From contig NZ_JBHSYO010000003.1 of NCBI RefSeq assembly GCF_042662685.1, forward strand, positions 186,001 through 250,000: DNA of 64,000 nt, in the 5' to 3' direction. Within the stretch, counting starts at the first letter, position 1, and each line of letters begins with the position of its first letter. The notes under the pieces are model-generated. The model worked only from the letters and a program-made list of their open reading frames with translations, ran no database searches and had not been told where the DNA came from. The stretch comes from Pseudobowmanella zhangzhouensis. GTDB lineage: Bacteria > Pseudomonadota > Gammaproteobacteria > Enterobacterales > Alteromonadaceae. Below are positions 19,363 through 28,959 of the stretch, piece by piece. Position numbers and translations under genes: made by a program.

Positions 19363-19623
19363 CTAGACGTAGATATCCAAATGGCCAGGCCGCGCATCGA
19401 TTTCATCTTCTTTGCTGGTTTCCGGCTGTTTAGGCGTGGTTTGCTGTTTTTGTTGCTGCTGCTTTTCCCGCTGCTCGCGCTGTTCAGCGGTGAGATTTTT
19501 CTCATCATCTTTTACTTCGCGGATGCGCGCTTCTTTGCTGACCTGCTCGACTTTATGCTCATCAGCCACAGGATTGCTGCGCCCCTCGCGCGGCAGGATG
19601 GGAAACAATAGATCATTGTTCAT
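19363..19623 (-). CDS. Small charged, Gln/Lys/Glu-rich hypothetical protein
   Basis: 86 residues, not recognised. The sequence is hydrophilic and low in complexity (REQREKQQQQKQQ in the middle) and ends with GHLDIYV. It has no signal peptide or membrane segment and is probably largely disordered. GAAAGAGG precedes the ATG at suitable spacing. Opposite-strand frames of similar length here are hydrophobic and lack ribosome sites, so this strand is preferred. The GAF gene lies downstream on the same strand. Confidence 0.55.
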   Translation of the reverse strand: MNNDLLFPILPREGRSNPVADEHKVEQVSKEARIREVKDDEKNLTAEQREQREKQQQQKQQTTPKQPETSKEDEIDARPGHLDIYV

Positions 19624-19720
19624 GGGGCGCCTCTTTCAGTTACTTAACTAACTATCGGATTTTTCTATACTTCCTTTATACTCTTGCCGCGCAACAAGGT
19701 CAAAAAACAACCAAATTGAA

Positions 19721-21280
19721 TTACTTAAAGGCCTGCTGCATCTCTTCTAATGTACGCCCTTTGGTTTCCGGCAAATAACGTAAAACAAAAATCAGTCCGA
19801 CCAAGGCAAACAACCCAAATACGGCAAAGGTGTAAGCCGCGCCCAGATTAGCCAGCTCCCAGGGGAACACCAGTTGGGTAAGAAAGCTGACCAGGCCGTT
19901 AATCACGCTAACCAGCGAAATAGCCACACCGCGCACATGGTTGGGGAATATTTCAGAGAACATTACCCACATTACCGGCCCAAGCGACATGGCAAAGGAC
20001 GCTACAAAGGCGGTAATGCCAATCAGGATCAGGGTTGCATTCATCTTTCCTGCCAGACGCAACAATTCACCCTCGTGAGTTTTCGCGGCAGCCTCACCTA
20101 AATGCATCTGCAATGCCTGCTTAAATTCAATATCTGACCCATACACCTGTGTCTGCATCGCGGCAAAATGCTCTGGTTCTACACCTGGGTTGGCCTGCAC
20201 AAATTCAGTGATAGCCGCTTCAGATAGCTGATAGGTTGCCTGTTTAAACCCGTAAGCACACAGCGCCATACTCAGGACAATGCCACTTAGGCCAATCACT
20301 AACAGTGGCTTACGCCCTCCCCGGTCAATAATGTACATGGCGACCAGGGTAAATATCACGTTGACCACACCTATCCAGGTGGCCTGAACAAAGGCCGCGT
20401 TAGTGCCCACACCACTTTGTTCAAAAATCGTTGGGGCGTAGAAAAAGATCACATTTATCCCGGTGGCCTGCTGCGCTACCGCCAGAATTAAGCCAATAAA
20501 TAACGGCCAGCGCATAGATTTGGCCCCCAGCGCACGAATGCGCTCTGACAAGGGCGGGGTTTGTCCGTCCAGTGAATGGCGAATGGTTGAGAGCTTTTCT
20601 TCAACTTCAGACTCCGCCAAATCGGTCGCCAATACCTTGCGCGCTTCTTCTGTTTGATTGGTCATCATCAACCAACGCGGACTGCGAGGGATGCGGAACA
20701 GCAATACAAACCAGGCGATCGCCGGGATGAGTTCCAGCCCCAGCATCCAGCGCCAAGTCTGTGTATCTAACGCGATATTACTGACCCACTCTGCACCCGA
20801 TTGACTGCACTGCAATAAGAAGTAATTGCTGAAATAAGAGACGGAAAAGCCAAACACAATATTAAGCTGATTAATCGACACCATTCGGCCACGTTGTTCA
20901 GGGGCACTGATTTCAGCAATATAAATTGGCGCAATCATCAGCGAGCAGAATGCTAATCCACCAATAAAACGGGCTAATACCAGCATTTCAAAGCTGGATG
21001 CTAACGCTGAGGCAAGGGCTGAAAACACATATAACAACGCAATGATAATCAGGGTTTTACGTCGTCCGATGGCGTCACTGATCGCCCCTGCCACCAACAT
21101 GGCCAGAATGCCGCCCAGTGTAGGTGCACTGACGACCATGCCCTGTTGCCAGGTAGTCAGATCAAATTCACGGCTTACAAAGCCAACTGTTCCGGATATC
21201 ACCGACGCATCAAAACCAAAGATAAATCCCCCGAGTGAGACAATCAGGGTGTAAATAAGCGCAGGTGATAAGGTTTTCAT
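19721..21280 (-). CDS. MFS sugar porter (SP family hexose transporter)
   Basis: 519 residues, 12 membrane segments. Sugar-porter signatures are present: GRRKTL after helix 2, RFIGGLAFC and EISAPEQRGRM around helices 4-5, IPRSPRWLM in the central loop, DRGGRKPLL, and the terminal PETKGRTLEEM. It has an extended segment of about 70 residues between helices 9 and 10 (VQANPGVEPEHF to LRLAGK), which also occurs in some porters of polysaccharide-degrading marine bacteria. It overlaps the LacI-type gene by four bases (ATGA) as the last gene of the GH1-lacI-porter operon, so it probably imports glucose or short beta-glucosides. Confidence 0.88.
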   Translation of the reverse strand: MKTLSPALIYTLIVSLGGFIFGFDASVISGTVGFVSREFDLTTWQQGMVVSAPTLGGILAMLVAGAISDAIGRRKTLIIIALLYVFSALASALASSFEMLVLARFIGGLAFCSLMIAPIYIAEISAPEQRGRMVSINQLNIVFGFSVSYFSNYFLLQCSQSGAEWVSNIALDTQTWRWMLGLELIPAIAWFVLLFRIPRSPRWLMMTNQTEEARKVLATDLAESEVEEKLSTIRHSLDGQTPPLSERIRALGAKSMRWPLFIGLILAVAQQATGINVIFFYAPTIFEQSGVGTNAAFVQATWIGVVNVIFTLVAMYIIDRGGRKPLLVIGLSGIVLSMALCAYGFKQATYQLSEAAITEFVQANPGVEPEHFAAMQTQVYGSDIEFKQALQMHLGEAAAKTHEGELLRLAGKMNATLILIGITAFVASFAMSLGPVMWVMFSEIFPNHVRGVAISLVSVINGLVSFLTQLVFPWELANLGAAYTFAVFGLFALVGLIFVLRYLPETKGRTLEEMQQAFK

Positions 21281-22281
21281 AGGTGCGTTCCCAGCGAATC
21301 CCGGCTAATCAGCTCGGGTAAAAAGACATTTTTTATCACTCCGGAGAGCTTTTTCTTGTATACGTTATGTAATACCCAACGCGCCGCCATTAAGCCCATC
21401 GCCGACACCGGGTTATCTACGGTGGTTAAGCGTGGGTGTAAGTAACGGGCAAATAAGACATCATCGAAGCCCACAACTGATAGCTGTTCGGGAACATTAA
21501 TCCCCTCTTCCCGCGCAGCTGTCATGGCACCGGAGGCCATTTCATCGTTGGCACAAATCAATGCAGAAAATCCCGGATGTTGTTGCCACAACTGCTTAAA
21601 GCCGTTAGCACCTTCACTTTCGTGATAATCCCCCTGGTAAACGAGTGCGTTTTCAGTGTTTAAGCCAGCTTCACGTAGCGCCCGCACATGCCCGGCAAGA
21701 CGCTGTCTGGCATCTTCTTTACTTTGCGGCCCGCTGATGTAACCGATATCCCGATGACCTGCGTCTATGGCAGCTTTAGTCGCCAAATAACCGCCCGCTT
21801 CGTTATCCAGCACGAAGCACTGCTGCTCCATGCCGGGCACCATACGGTTAACCAATACGAGACTCACGCCCGACTCGTTTAATTCACGCAGATAATCATC
21901 ACAGACCGCTTCTGCATGCAGAATAAGTGCATCGCAGCGGCGACTTTTCAAAAACTCGATGGCTTCTTTTTCCCGCGCTTCGTCGCTGTGACCCGCGGTA
22001 ATAATCACGTGTTTGCCGTCAGCGCGCAGTTCTTTTTCTACTGTACTCATCAGGTCGCCGAAGAATGAACCGTGCAGTTCAGACACCAACAAACCGACGC
22101 TGTTGGTCCGGTTAGAAGCCAGAGATTGCGCGATAGCATTGGGCCGATAGCCCAGCTCATCCATCGCTTTTAAGACTTTATTACGGGTGCGCTCACTGAC
22201 TTTACTGTTACCGTTCATCACTCGTGACACGGTTGCCAGCGACACCCCGGCAGCTTTTGATACTTCGTATATGGTGGCCAT
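21277..22281 (-). CDS. LacI/GalR-family transcriptional regulator of the beta-glucan locus
   Basis: 334 residues from the ATG at 22281. The N-terminus (MATIYEVSKAAGVSLATVSR, then VMNGNSKVSERTR) is a standard LacI helix-turn-helix with hinge helix (RPNAIAQSLASN). The remainder is the periplasmic-binding-protein-like effector domain (ALICANDEMASGAM, VVGFDDVLFARYLHPRLTTV). The frame is open to a TTG at 22314, but the family begins at the chosen ATG; AAAGGA is about 16 bases upstream, further than usual. It lies between GH1 (41-base gap) and the sugar porter (ATGA overlap). The six TGTAAGCGCTTWCA sites at 23.8 and 36.6-36.9 kb are the obvious candidate operators; this link is inferred. Confidence 0.9.
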   Translation of the reverse strand: MATIYEVSKAAGVSLATVSRVMNGNSKVSERTRNKVLKAMDELGYRPNAIAQSLASNRTNSVGLLVSELHGSFFGDLMSTVEKELRADGKHVIITAGHSDEAREKEAIEFLKSRRCDALILHAEAVCDDYLRELNESGVSLVLVNRMVPGMEQQCFVLDNEAGGYLATKAAIDAGHRDIGYISGPQSKEDARQRLAGHVRALREAGLNTENALVYQGDYHESEGANGFKQLWQQHPGFSALICANDEMASGAMTAAREEGINVPEQLSVVGFDDVLFARYLHPRLTTVDNPVSAMGLMAARWVLHNVYKKKLSGVIKNVFLPELISRDSLGTHL

Positions 22282-22322
22282 TGTTTTAGTTATTATGTCC
22301 TTTGTGGGCACCAATTTACCGA

Positions 22323-23669
22323 TTATCGGGCGTTCGCTCTACTATTAAATAAATCGCGTAGGGCTAACCCGCTATTCTTGATGGTGCGTTGTTGGGTTTG
22401 ATAATCGACGTACACAATGCCGAAACGTTTCTCATAACCCAGCGCCCACTCAAAATTATCCATCAGGCTCCAGGCAAAATAACCATCGACACGAACACCC
22501 TGTTCGATTGCCGCATGGATCGCATTTAGATGGCCATGAAAATAACCGATGCGATCCTCGTCGTTGACCATCCCATCTACTAATTTATCCGGCATCGCCG
22601 CACCGTTTTCGGTGATGTAGATTGGCGGCAGATTGGGGTATTCGCGCTGCAATTGCACTAACAAATCGGTAAATGACTGAGGATAAATCTCCCAGCCCAT
22701 ATCCGTCAGAGGCACATTCTCAGGCATCACCTGCTCAAACCAACCATCGTCGGTGGCTTTGAAAACATGCCGGGTGTAGAAGTTGATGCCGAGATAGTCC
22801 AGCGACGCGGCGATGATCTGCATATCCCCGTCTTCAATATCCGGGCGCTCATCCTCTGCCAGCAAATCCATCACAGGTGGGTAGCAACCATTTAGCAGCG
22901 GGTGCAGATACCACCAGTTCATGTATTCATCGGCGATGCGCGCAGCACGCTGATTTTCTGGTGAGTCATCCAGTGGATAACTGGTTGAGAAATTCAGCAC
23001 AACGCCATTTTGGCTCGATGGACAGTGCTCGCGTAACACCTGCATTGCCAGACCATGCGCCAACAATAAGTTATGTATCGCCTGACGCCCGTTTTTGCGG
23101 CCGGTCAATCCCGGTGCATGTACGCCTATCTCGTAGCCCAGGTAACCGGAGCAAAACGGCTCATTCAACGTGGCATAGCTGTAAACTTTGTCACCCAGCA
23201 CTTTAGCCACGGCTTCAACATAATCGCGAAACGCAAACGCAGTCTGACGATTTAACCACCCGCCCTGATCTTCCAGATATTGCGGTAAGTCCCAGTGATA
23301 GAAGGTGACGAACACCTTAATGCCTTTTACTGTCAGGGCATCAATCAATTGCACATAAAAGTTAAGTCCATCTTCGTTCAACGAACCATCCTGGTGCATT
23401 ACCCGCGGCCACGCTATGGACAAGCGGTAGGCATCTACGCCCAATGAGGCAATTAACTCAACATCCTGCTGCCAGCGCGCCACGTGCTCACAGGCGATAT
23501 CACCATTTGAGTTATCTGCAATGGCACCCGGTTGCTGGCAGAAAGTATCCCAGATACAAGGCAGCCGGGAATCTTTGGCCCCTTCAATCTGAAACGAAGA
23601 TGTGGCCACACCGTAGATGAAGTCTGGTTGCAGCATGCGGGATGCTGGCGGCAAGCTTATTTTTTGCAT
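22323..23669 (-). CDS. GH1 beta-glucosidase
   Basis: 448 residues from the ATG at 23669, the usual GH1 size. Catalytic signatures are TLNEP (acid/base Glu) and YITENG (nucleophile Glu). FIYGVATSSFQIEGA at the N-terminus and GYFAWSLMDNFEWALGYEKR near the end are family hallmarks. There is no signal peptide, so it acts in the cytoplasm on imported beta-glucosides such as laminaribiose or cellobiose. The frame is open to an ATG at 23717, with another at 23681; 23669 best matches family N-termini but has only a weak ribosome site. It is first in the GH1-lacI-porter operon and diverges from the permease-GH3-GH16 operon across two LacI-type operators. Confidence 0.92.
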   Translation of the reverse strand: MQKISLPPASRMLQPDFIYGVATSSFQIEGAKDSRLPCIWDTFCQQPGAIADNSNGDIACEHVARWQQDVELIASLGVDAYRLSIAWPRVMHQDGSLNEDGLNFYVQLIDALTVKGIKVFVTFYHWDLPQYLEDQGGWLNRQTAFAFRDYVEAVAKVLGDKVYSYATLNEPFCSGYLGYEIGVHAPGLTGRKNGRQAIHNLLLAHGLAMQVLREHCPSSQNGVVLNFSTSYPLDDSPENQRAARIADEYMNWWYLHPLLNGCYPPVMDLLAEDERPDIEDGDMQIIAASLDYLGINFYTRHVFKATDDGWFEQVMPENVPLTDMGWEIYPQSFTDLLVQLQREYPNLPPIYITENGAAMPDKLVDGMVNDEDRIGYFHGHLNAIHAAIEQGVRVDGYFAWSLMDNFEWALGYEKRFGIVYVDYQTQQRTIKNSGLALRDLFNSRANAR

Positions 23670-23773
23670 AATTCCATTCATTTTGTGGTGTGACCGATGG
23701 CTAGCAATTGTGATCATTTCGTTGCGTAGTTTTTAATTGAATTTGCAACTTTTACATGTAATCATCAAACAAA

Positions 23774-23810
23774 TGAAAGCGCTTACATATTGTTAATGTA
23801 AGCGCTTAAC
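23774..23810. promoter_or_regulatory. Pair of LacI-type operators in the GH1 / permease divergent promoter
   Basis: Two palindromes, TGAAAGCGCTTACA (23774-23787) and TGTAAGCGCTTAAC (23797-23810), share the core AAGCGCTT with a central CG, the LacI-family form. Their centres are 23 bases apart, about two helical turns. They lie between the divergent GH1-lacI-porter and permease-GH3-GH16 operons, so one regulator could control both. The same sequence recurs four times at 36.6-36.9 kb. Confidence 0.8.
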
Positions 23811-23837
23811 TTCAAAAGGTCAACCAGGAGTGAACGC

Positions 23838-25091
23838 GTGGCGATTTCAACACCAACACAAACGCTTTCCAGCACCAATAACAGCGGCAGCAATTACCGC
23901 TTCGCACTGATTTCATTAACTACCTTATTTTTCATGTGGGGCTTCATTACCTGCCTGAATGATATCCTGATCCCTTACCTGAAAGGCGCCTTTGAGCTGA
24001 ATTACACCCAGGCGATGTTAATCCAGTTCTGTTTCTTTAGTGCGTATTTTATTGTGTCGGTGCCTGCTGGCTTTTTGGTCGGTAAAATCGGCTACCAGAA
24101 AGGCATCGTGGTGGGGCTGAGCATTGCGTGTGTGGGCTGTTTGATGTTCTACCCTGCTGCCAGCACGCATATTTATGCGTTATTCCTGCTGGCACTGTTT
24201 GTACTGGCCTCAGGCATTACGATTTTACAGGTTTCCGCCAACCCTTACGTGAGCGCACTGGGCGACCCGGATACCGCGCCATCACGCCTGACCATGACGC
24301 AGGCATTCAACTCGTTCGGTACGACCGTAGCACCCTTTTTCGGCTCGATGCTGATTTTTGCCGGTGGCGAGCATACGCCAGCCAGTGACTCGTCAGCCGT
24401 CCAGTTACCATACCTGATCCTGGCCGCTGCGCTGTTGGGTCTGGCCGTTATTTTTGCGGTACTGAAATTACCGGCATTGCACAATCATGATGCAGCCGAT
24501 GCGTCTGAAGGCGTTATCACAGGCAAAGCCTGGCACTATCGTCATTTGGTGTTGGGGGCCATCGGTATCTTCGTCTATGTAGGTGCAGAGGTGGCGATTG
24601 GCAGTACGCTGGTTAATTACCTGGCTGAGCCAAGTGTGATGGGTATGACCGAAGCGACCGCGGCGAAGTTTATCGCTTACTACTGGGGCGGTGCCATGGT
24701 AGGTCGTTTCATCGGTGCGGTGATTATGCAAAAAATCCACGGCGGAAAAGTATTGGCCTTTAACGCGATTATGGCGGTAGTGCTGATTGCGGTATCTGTG
24801 CTGTCTGACGGTGCGGTGGCCATGTGGGCGATTCTGGCTGTAGGACTGTGTAACTCTGTCATGTTCCCGACAATCTTCAGCCTGGCCCTGCGCGGGTTGG
24901 GTAAACACACAGCACAAGGCTCAGGCATTTTGTGTCTGGCTATCGTCGGCGGTGCGATTATCCCGCTGTTCCAGGGCATGCTGGCGGACAACTTTGGTCT
25001 GACGTTGTCCTTTATCCTGCCGGCCGTTTGTTATCTGTACATTGCGCACTTCGGTGTGCGTGGCTGCAAACCAGCACAAATTGAGGGGTAA
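23838..25091 (+). CDS. FHS-family MFS sugar permease (GluP/FucP-like)
   Basis: 417 residues, about 12 membrane segments. [20 protein letters not shown] followed by [20 protein letters not shown] is the characteristic N-terminus of fucose/glucose/galactose:H+ symporters, and helix 5 continues [13 protein letters not shown], also typical. The start is GTG, placed by AGGAG 7 bases upstream. It is first in the plus-strand operon with GH3 and GH16 (gap to GH3 only 3 bases). With glucan hydrolases as partners, glucose is the likely substrate; this is inferred from context. The promoter region contains two LacI-type operators. Confidence 0.88.
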   Translation: MAISTPTQTLSSTNNSGSNYRFALISLTTLFFMWGFITCLNDILIPYLKGAFELNYTQAMLIQFCFFSAYFIVSVPAGFLVGKIGYQKGIVVGLSIACVGCLMFYPAASTHIYALFLLALFVLASGITILQVSANPYVSALGDPDTAPSRLTMTQAFNSFGTTVAPFFGSMLIFAGGEHTPASDSSAVQLPYLILAAALLGLAVIFAVLKLPALHNHDAADASEGVITGKAWHYRHLVLGAIGIFVYVGAEVAIGSTLVNYLAEPSVMGMTEATAAKFIAYYWGGAMVGRFIGAVIMQKIHGGKVLAFNAIMAVVLIAVSVLSDGAVAMWAILAVGLCNSVMFPTIFSLALRGLGKHTAQGSGILCLAIVGGAIIPLFQGMLADNFGLTLSFILPAVCYLYIAHFGVRGCKPAQIEG

Positions 25092-25094
25092 TGC

Positions 25095-27623
25095 ATGCAA
25101 AAGTCACTGATTGCCAGCGCGGTTGCACTGAGTCTGTTGACCGCCTGTTCTCCTCAACCAGCCGATACAACGGCTGCGGTTAAAACCGATGTCGCCGCTA
25201 TCTGGCCTAAACTGGATATCGCAGTCAAAGCCGACCCAGCAGTAGAAGCCAAAGTCGACGCCATTATGGCGAACATGACGCTGGAGCAAAAAATCGCACA
25301 GATGATTCAGCCAGAAATCCGCGATATCAGCGTCGACGATATGCGCACCTATGGTTTCGGTTCATATCTAAATGGTGGGGGCGCGTTCCCGGGCAATAAT
25401 AAACACGCCACTCCGCAAGACTGGATCGCTCTGGCAGAAGAGCTCTATCAGGCGTCTATAGACGATTCGGTCGATGGCTCAACGATTCCAACCATGTGGG
25501 GAACAGATGCGGTACATGGTCACAACAATGTGATTGGTGCCACGCTGTTTCCCCACAACATTGGTCTGGGTGCGGCAAATAACCCGGAGTTAATGGAAAA
25601 GATCGCCCACACCACGGCAAAAGAAGTGATGGCCACCGGTATCGACTGGGTATTTGCCCCGACCGTAGCGGTGGTGCAGGACGATCGCTGGGGTCGTACC
25701 TATGAAAGCTATTCAGAAAATCCGGCGATTGTACGTGAATACGCCGCGGCAGTCGTGCGCGGCTTACAGGGCCATGCTGACGGCGATTTCCTCAGCGACC
25801 AGCGCGTAATCAGTACGGTAAAACACTTTATTGGTGATGGTGGCACCGTTGGCGGTGACGATCAGGGCGATAATATCGCTACTGAGCAACAATTGTTTGA
25901 TATCCATGCCCAGGGCTATGTCGGCGGATTAAGCGCCGGTGCCCAATCTGTAATGGCGTCATTTAACAGTTGGCATGGTGACAAATTACACGGCCATAAA
26001 TACCTGTTAACCGACGTATTAAAAGAGCGCATGGGCTTCGACGGCTTTGTCGTTGGTGACTGGAATGGTCACGGCCAGGTAAAAGGTTGCAGCAACCAAA
26101 GCTGTCCTGAGTCTATCAATGCTGGTCTGGATATCTTTATGGTACCAGGCGACTGGAAAGCCCTGTATCACAACACCCTTGCTCAGGTGCAGGACGGTAC
26201 CATCCCAATGAGCCGTATCGACGATGCGGTGCGCCGTATTCTGCGCGTCAAAGTGCGTGCAGGCCTGTTTGACAAGCCCAGCCCGGCACAGCGCCCGCTG
26301 GCCGGTAAACAATCGTTGATTGGTCACCCAGAACACCGCGCAATTGCCCAGCAGGCAGTGCGCGAGTCATTAGTGCTGTTGAAAAACAACGCACAGACCC
26401 TGCCACTATCGGCGTCTGCCAAGGTATTAGTAGCCGGTGACGGGGCCGATAATATCGGCAAACAATCAGGCGGCTGGACGATAACCTGGCAAGGCACTAA
26501 CAACACCAATGAGGACTTCCCTGGCGGCAGTTCTATTTTTGCCGGCATCAAATCACAGGTTGAACAAGGCGGTGGCAGCGTAGAGCTGTCAGTGGATGGT
26601 AGCTATACAGATAAACCCGATGTGGCCATTGTGGTATTCGGCGAAGAACCCTATGCCGAAGGCCATGGCGATCGCGAAACGCTGGAATATCAACGTGGTG
26701 AAAAAACCGATCTGGCATTGCTTAAAAAACTGCAAGCCGAAGGCATTAAAGTGGTTTCAGTGTTTTTAAGTGGCCGCCCGATGTGGGTGAACCCGGAGCT
26801 GAACGCCTCTGATGCGTTTGTTGCCGCCTGGCTACCCGGTTCCGAAGGCGCCGCGGTAGCCGATGTACTGTTTGGTCAGGCCGATTTTAAAGGTACGTTG
26901 CCCTTCTCCTGGCCAGCCACACCGACTCAAATCGTGAATATGGGCGATAAAGATTACGCACCATTGCTGCCGATTGGTTTTGGTTTGACCTATACGGCAC
27001 CAAGCACGCTCAGCAACGCGCTGTCTGAAGATAATCTTGAGGGAGAAACCGCGCAAAAAGCCGTGGATATCCTGACTGGTACAGTGCAAAAGCCTTGGGA
27101 AATCTGGCTGTATTCCGGCGCGGAGCGCCTGAGTGTCAATGCCAACACCCACAGCATCGGCGCGTTGAAGTACCGTACAATCGATAAGGAAATTCAGGAA
27201 GATGCGCGCAAGCTGAGCTTTGCCGGTGGCGAACAAGCCGGTATCCGCTTTGCCAGCAAAAGTTTCTTCCGTGAAGATCTGAGCGCCCTGCTGACCGCGC
27301 AAAGCGCCCTGACCTTTAACGTCAATGTGCAGTCACCGATCAGCGGCCCGGTATTGCTGGGTATGAACTGTGAAGGAGAAGGCGATGCCGCTGGTAGCTG
27401 TGATGCTAAATTAGACATCAGCGCGACGCTGGCCGCATTGCCGGCCAATAGCTGGCAGAGCTATAGCATCGACCTCAAGTGCTTTGCACAAAATGGCATT
27501 GATCTAAAACGCCTGGTCGTACCGTTTGACTTAAGTAGTCAGCAACCACTGGAGATCGGCCTGGCTGATATTCGCCTGATTCCGGGTGAAGCGGCCAACG
27601 CCACAATGCAATGTCAAAATTAA
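25095..27623 (+). CDS. GH3 exo-beta-glucosidase lipoprotein with ExoP-type C-terminal domain
   Basis: 842 residues. The lipobox LLTAC (Cys about residue 18) predicts a lipoprotein in the periplasm or outer membrane. GH3 catalytic domains follow: DAVHGHNNVIGATLFPHN, KHFIGDGGT and FVVGDWNGHG, where the Asp near residue 322 is the expected nucleophile. FGEEPYAEGHGDRETLEYQ near 515 belongs to the second domain and supplies the probable acid/base region. Residues from about 660 form a jelly-roll-like domain as in ExoP-type exo-1,3/1,4-beta-glucanases. It likely releases glucose from laminarin or mixed-linkage oligosaccharides. It overlaps the downstream GH16 gene by 13 bases. Confidence 0.92.
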   Translation: MQKSLIASAVALSLLTACSPQPADTTAAVKTDVAAIWPKLDIAVKADPAVEAKVDAIMANMTLEQKIAQMIQPEIRDISVDDMRTYGFGSYLNGGGAFPGNNKHATPQDWIALAEELYQASIDDSVDGSTIPTMWGTDAVHGHNNVIGATLFPHNIGLGAANNPELMEKIAHTTAKEVMATGIDWVFAPTVAVVQDDRWGRTYESYSENPAIVREYAAAVVRGLQGHADGDFLSDQRVISTVKHFIGDGGTVGGDDQGDNIATEQQLFDIHAQGYVGGLSAGAQSVMASFNSWHGDKLHGHKYLLTDVLKERMGFDGFVVGDWNGHGQVKGCSNQSCPESINAGLDIFMVPGDWKALYHNTLAQVQDGTIPMSRIDDAVRRILRVKVRAGLFDKPSPAQRPLAGKQSLIGHPEHRAIAQQAVRESLVLLKNNAQTLPLSASAKVLVAGDGADNIGKQSGGWTITWQGTNNTNEDFPGGSSIFAGIKSQVEQGGGSVELSVDGSYTDKPDVAIVVFGEEPYAEGHGDRETLEYQRGEKTDLALLKKLQAEGIKVVSVFLSGRPMWVNPELNASDAFVAAWLPGSEGAAVADVLFGQADFKGTLPFSWPATPTQIVNMGDKDYAPLLPIGFGLTYTAPSTLSNALSEDNLEGETAQKAVDILTGTVQKPWEIWLYSGAERLSVNANTHSIGALKYRTIDKEIQEDARKLSFAGGEQAGIRFASKSFFREDLSALLTAQSALTFNVNVQSPISGPVLLGMNCEGEGDAAGSCDAKLDISATLAALPANSWQSYSIDLKCFAQNGIDLKRLVVPFDLSSQQPLEIGLADIRLIPGEAANATMQCQN

Positions 27624-28687
27624 GCACCTCCCTGGTTACCCTGGCGGGCAGCACCTTATTAGCTGCCTGCCAGACGGTACCTTCAAATTTCGCCGACGCC
27701 AGCGACAAGCGCGCGGTCAGGGCAGAACAACTTACCCCTATCACCAAAAGTCCAAACTGGCAGCTAGTCTGGCAGGACGAATTCGATGGTGAGCAAATTG
27801 ACCTGAACAAATGGTCATTCGAGCAAAACTGCTTTGGTGGCGGCAATAACGAGCAACAGTGTTATACCGCGCGCCCAGTAAACAGTTTTGTAAAAGATGG
27901 CCTGCTCACTATCCATGCTCAGCGGGAAGACTTCAGCGGCCCCGCCGCGAATGATGATGCGGATGACTACCTCACAGCCGGTACGCGCACCCTCCCCTAC
28001 ACCAGCGCCCGTTTACGTACCAAAGGTAAAGGGGACTGGCGTTATGGGCGATTCGAGATCCGTGCCAAACTGCCAACTGGACAGGGTGTCTGGCCTGCTA
28101 TCTGGATGCTTCCGACTGATTGGGTCTATGGTTCCTGGCCGGTATCCGGTGAAATTGACATCATGGAAGCGGTCAACCTGCATACCCAATCGGACGAAGT
28201 GGGTGCCCCGCCTGGTGAGCGCGAAATGCGCGTCCACGGCACCTTGCATTATGGACGGCACTGGCCCGAGAACGTCTACACAGGTTCAGGCTTTTTGTTG
28301 CCTGATGGCAAGAGTCCCGCCGACGATTTCTATACCTACGCTGTAGAGTGGCAAGCGGGAGAAATTCGTTTCTACGTGGACGATTATCACTATGCCACAC
28401 AAACCGCAGACGGTTGGTTTAGTCAAACCAAAACAGACAACCGCTGGCAGGATAATGGCCACAACGCGCCATTTGACCAACCTTTCCATCTGATCCTCAA
28501 TCTGGCTATCGGCGGAGGCTGGCCAGAAGCCGTCAATGAAAAAGGTCTCAATCCCGATGCCCTGCCACAAAACATGCAAGTGGACTTTGTGCGGGTGTAT
28601 CAATGCAGTGTCGAACCTGATACCGGCGCAGGCTGCGAAGCCCGCGACCCCAATGCCAGACACGTCAAAGGCGTTAAAGCCCCCTAA
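27611..28687 (+). CDS. GH16 endo-beta-1,3-glucanase (laminarinase-type) lipoprotein
   Basis: 358 residues. MSKLSTSLVTLAGSTLLAAC ends in a lipobox, predicting a lipoprotein. GH16 features are clear: WQLVWQDEFDGEQIDLNKW, YTSARLRTKGKGDWRYGRFE, WPAIWMLPTDWVYGSWP and the catalytic motif E181-I-D183-I-M-E186. The form GEIDIMEAVN is usual for laminarinase-like GH16. The start lies inside the GH3 gene (13-base overlap), so translation is probably coupled. It is the last gene of the permease-GH3-GH16 operon and is followed by a terminator. It should cleave internal beta-1,3-glucan bonds to feed the GH3 and GH1 enzymes; the exact substrate is inferred. Confidence 0.92.
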   Translation: MSKLSTSLVTLAGSTLLAACQTVPSNFADASDKRAVRAEQLTPITKSPNWQLVWQDEFDGEQIDLNKWSFEQNCFGGGNNEQQCYTARPVNSFVKDGLLTIHAQREDFSGPAANDDADDYLTAGTRTLPYTSARLRTKGKGDWRYGRFEIRAKLPTGQGVWPAIWMLPTDWVYGSWPVSGEIDIMEAVNLHTQSDEVGAPPGEREMRVHGTLHYGRHWPENVYTGSGFLLPDGKSPADDFYTYAVEWQAGEIRFYVDDYHYATQTADGWFSQTKTDNRWQDNGHNAPFDQPFHLILNLAIGGGWPEAVNEKGLNPDALPQNMQVDFVRVYQCSVEPDTGAGCEARDPNARHVKGVKAP

Positions 28688-28716
28688 CGTACACAAGACG
28701 TAAAAATGCATTATGC

Positions 28717-28745
28717 AAACGGAGGTATAGCCTCCGTTTTTTTGT
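28717..28745 (+). terminator. Rho-independent terminator of the permease-GH3-GH16 operon
   Basis: A 9-bp stem AAACGGAGG / CCTCCGTTT with loop TATAG is followed by a run of T, 30 bases after the GH16 stop codon. Confidence 0.9.
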
Positions 28746-28959
28746 GGCTATCCGCAGTTCGTAAACGCGCTATTGCAACTTATTCCCCGCACTGGCACCC
28801 ACTCTCAAAAACGCTGACGACGTGTTCGCCAGGTTTCATATGCGCAGCTGGGCGCGATGACCAATCTGGGATGTTAAGCGGTGAGTTGCTGCACGAGTGG
28901 GAGAAAATGATTGAGCCTATTACTTGCTTGCGAGCGATTAGAGCGATTAGAGCGATTGG
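28746..28959. other. Stretch without a supported gene at the left edge of the accessory region
   Basis: Only a weak plus-strand frame crosses this stretch, starting inside the GH16 terminator and ending in a short tandem repeat, so it is not called. The inverted pair CCCACTC / GAGTGGG (about 28799 and 28896) is visible but no complete attC-like site is evident. This is the expected position for the last attC of the cassette string if one survives. Confidence 0.4.
28932..28958. repeat. Three tandem 9-bp repeats
   Basis: GAGCGATTA, GAGCGATTA and GAGCGATTG stand head to tail immediately before the stop codon of the minus-strand cassette-type gene. It is a minimal tandem repeat, possibly from slippage. 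Confidence 0.8.

Noticed and set aside
19381..19651. Hydrophobic plus-strand frames opposite the small charged protein
   Set aside because: They mirror the Gln/Lys/Glu-rich repeats on the other strand and lack ribosome sites; the minus-strand frame has a good one.
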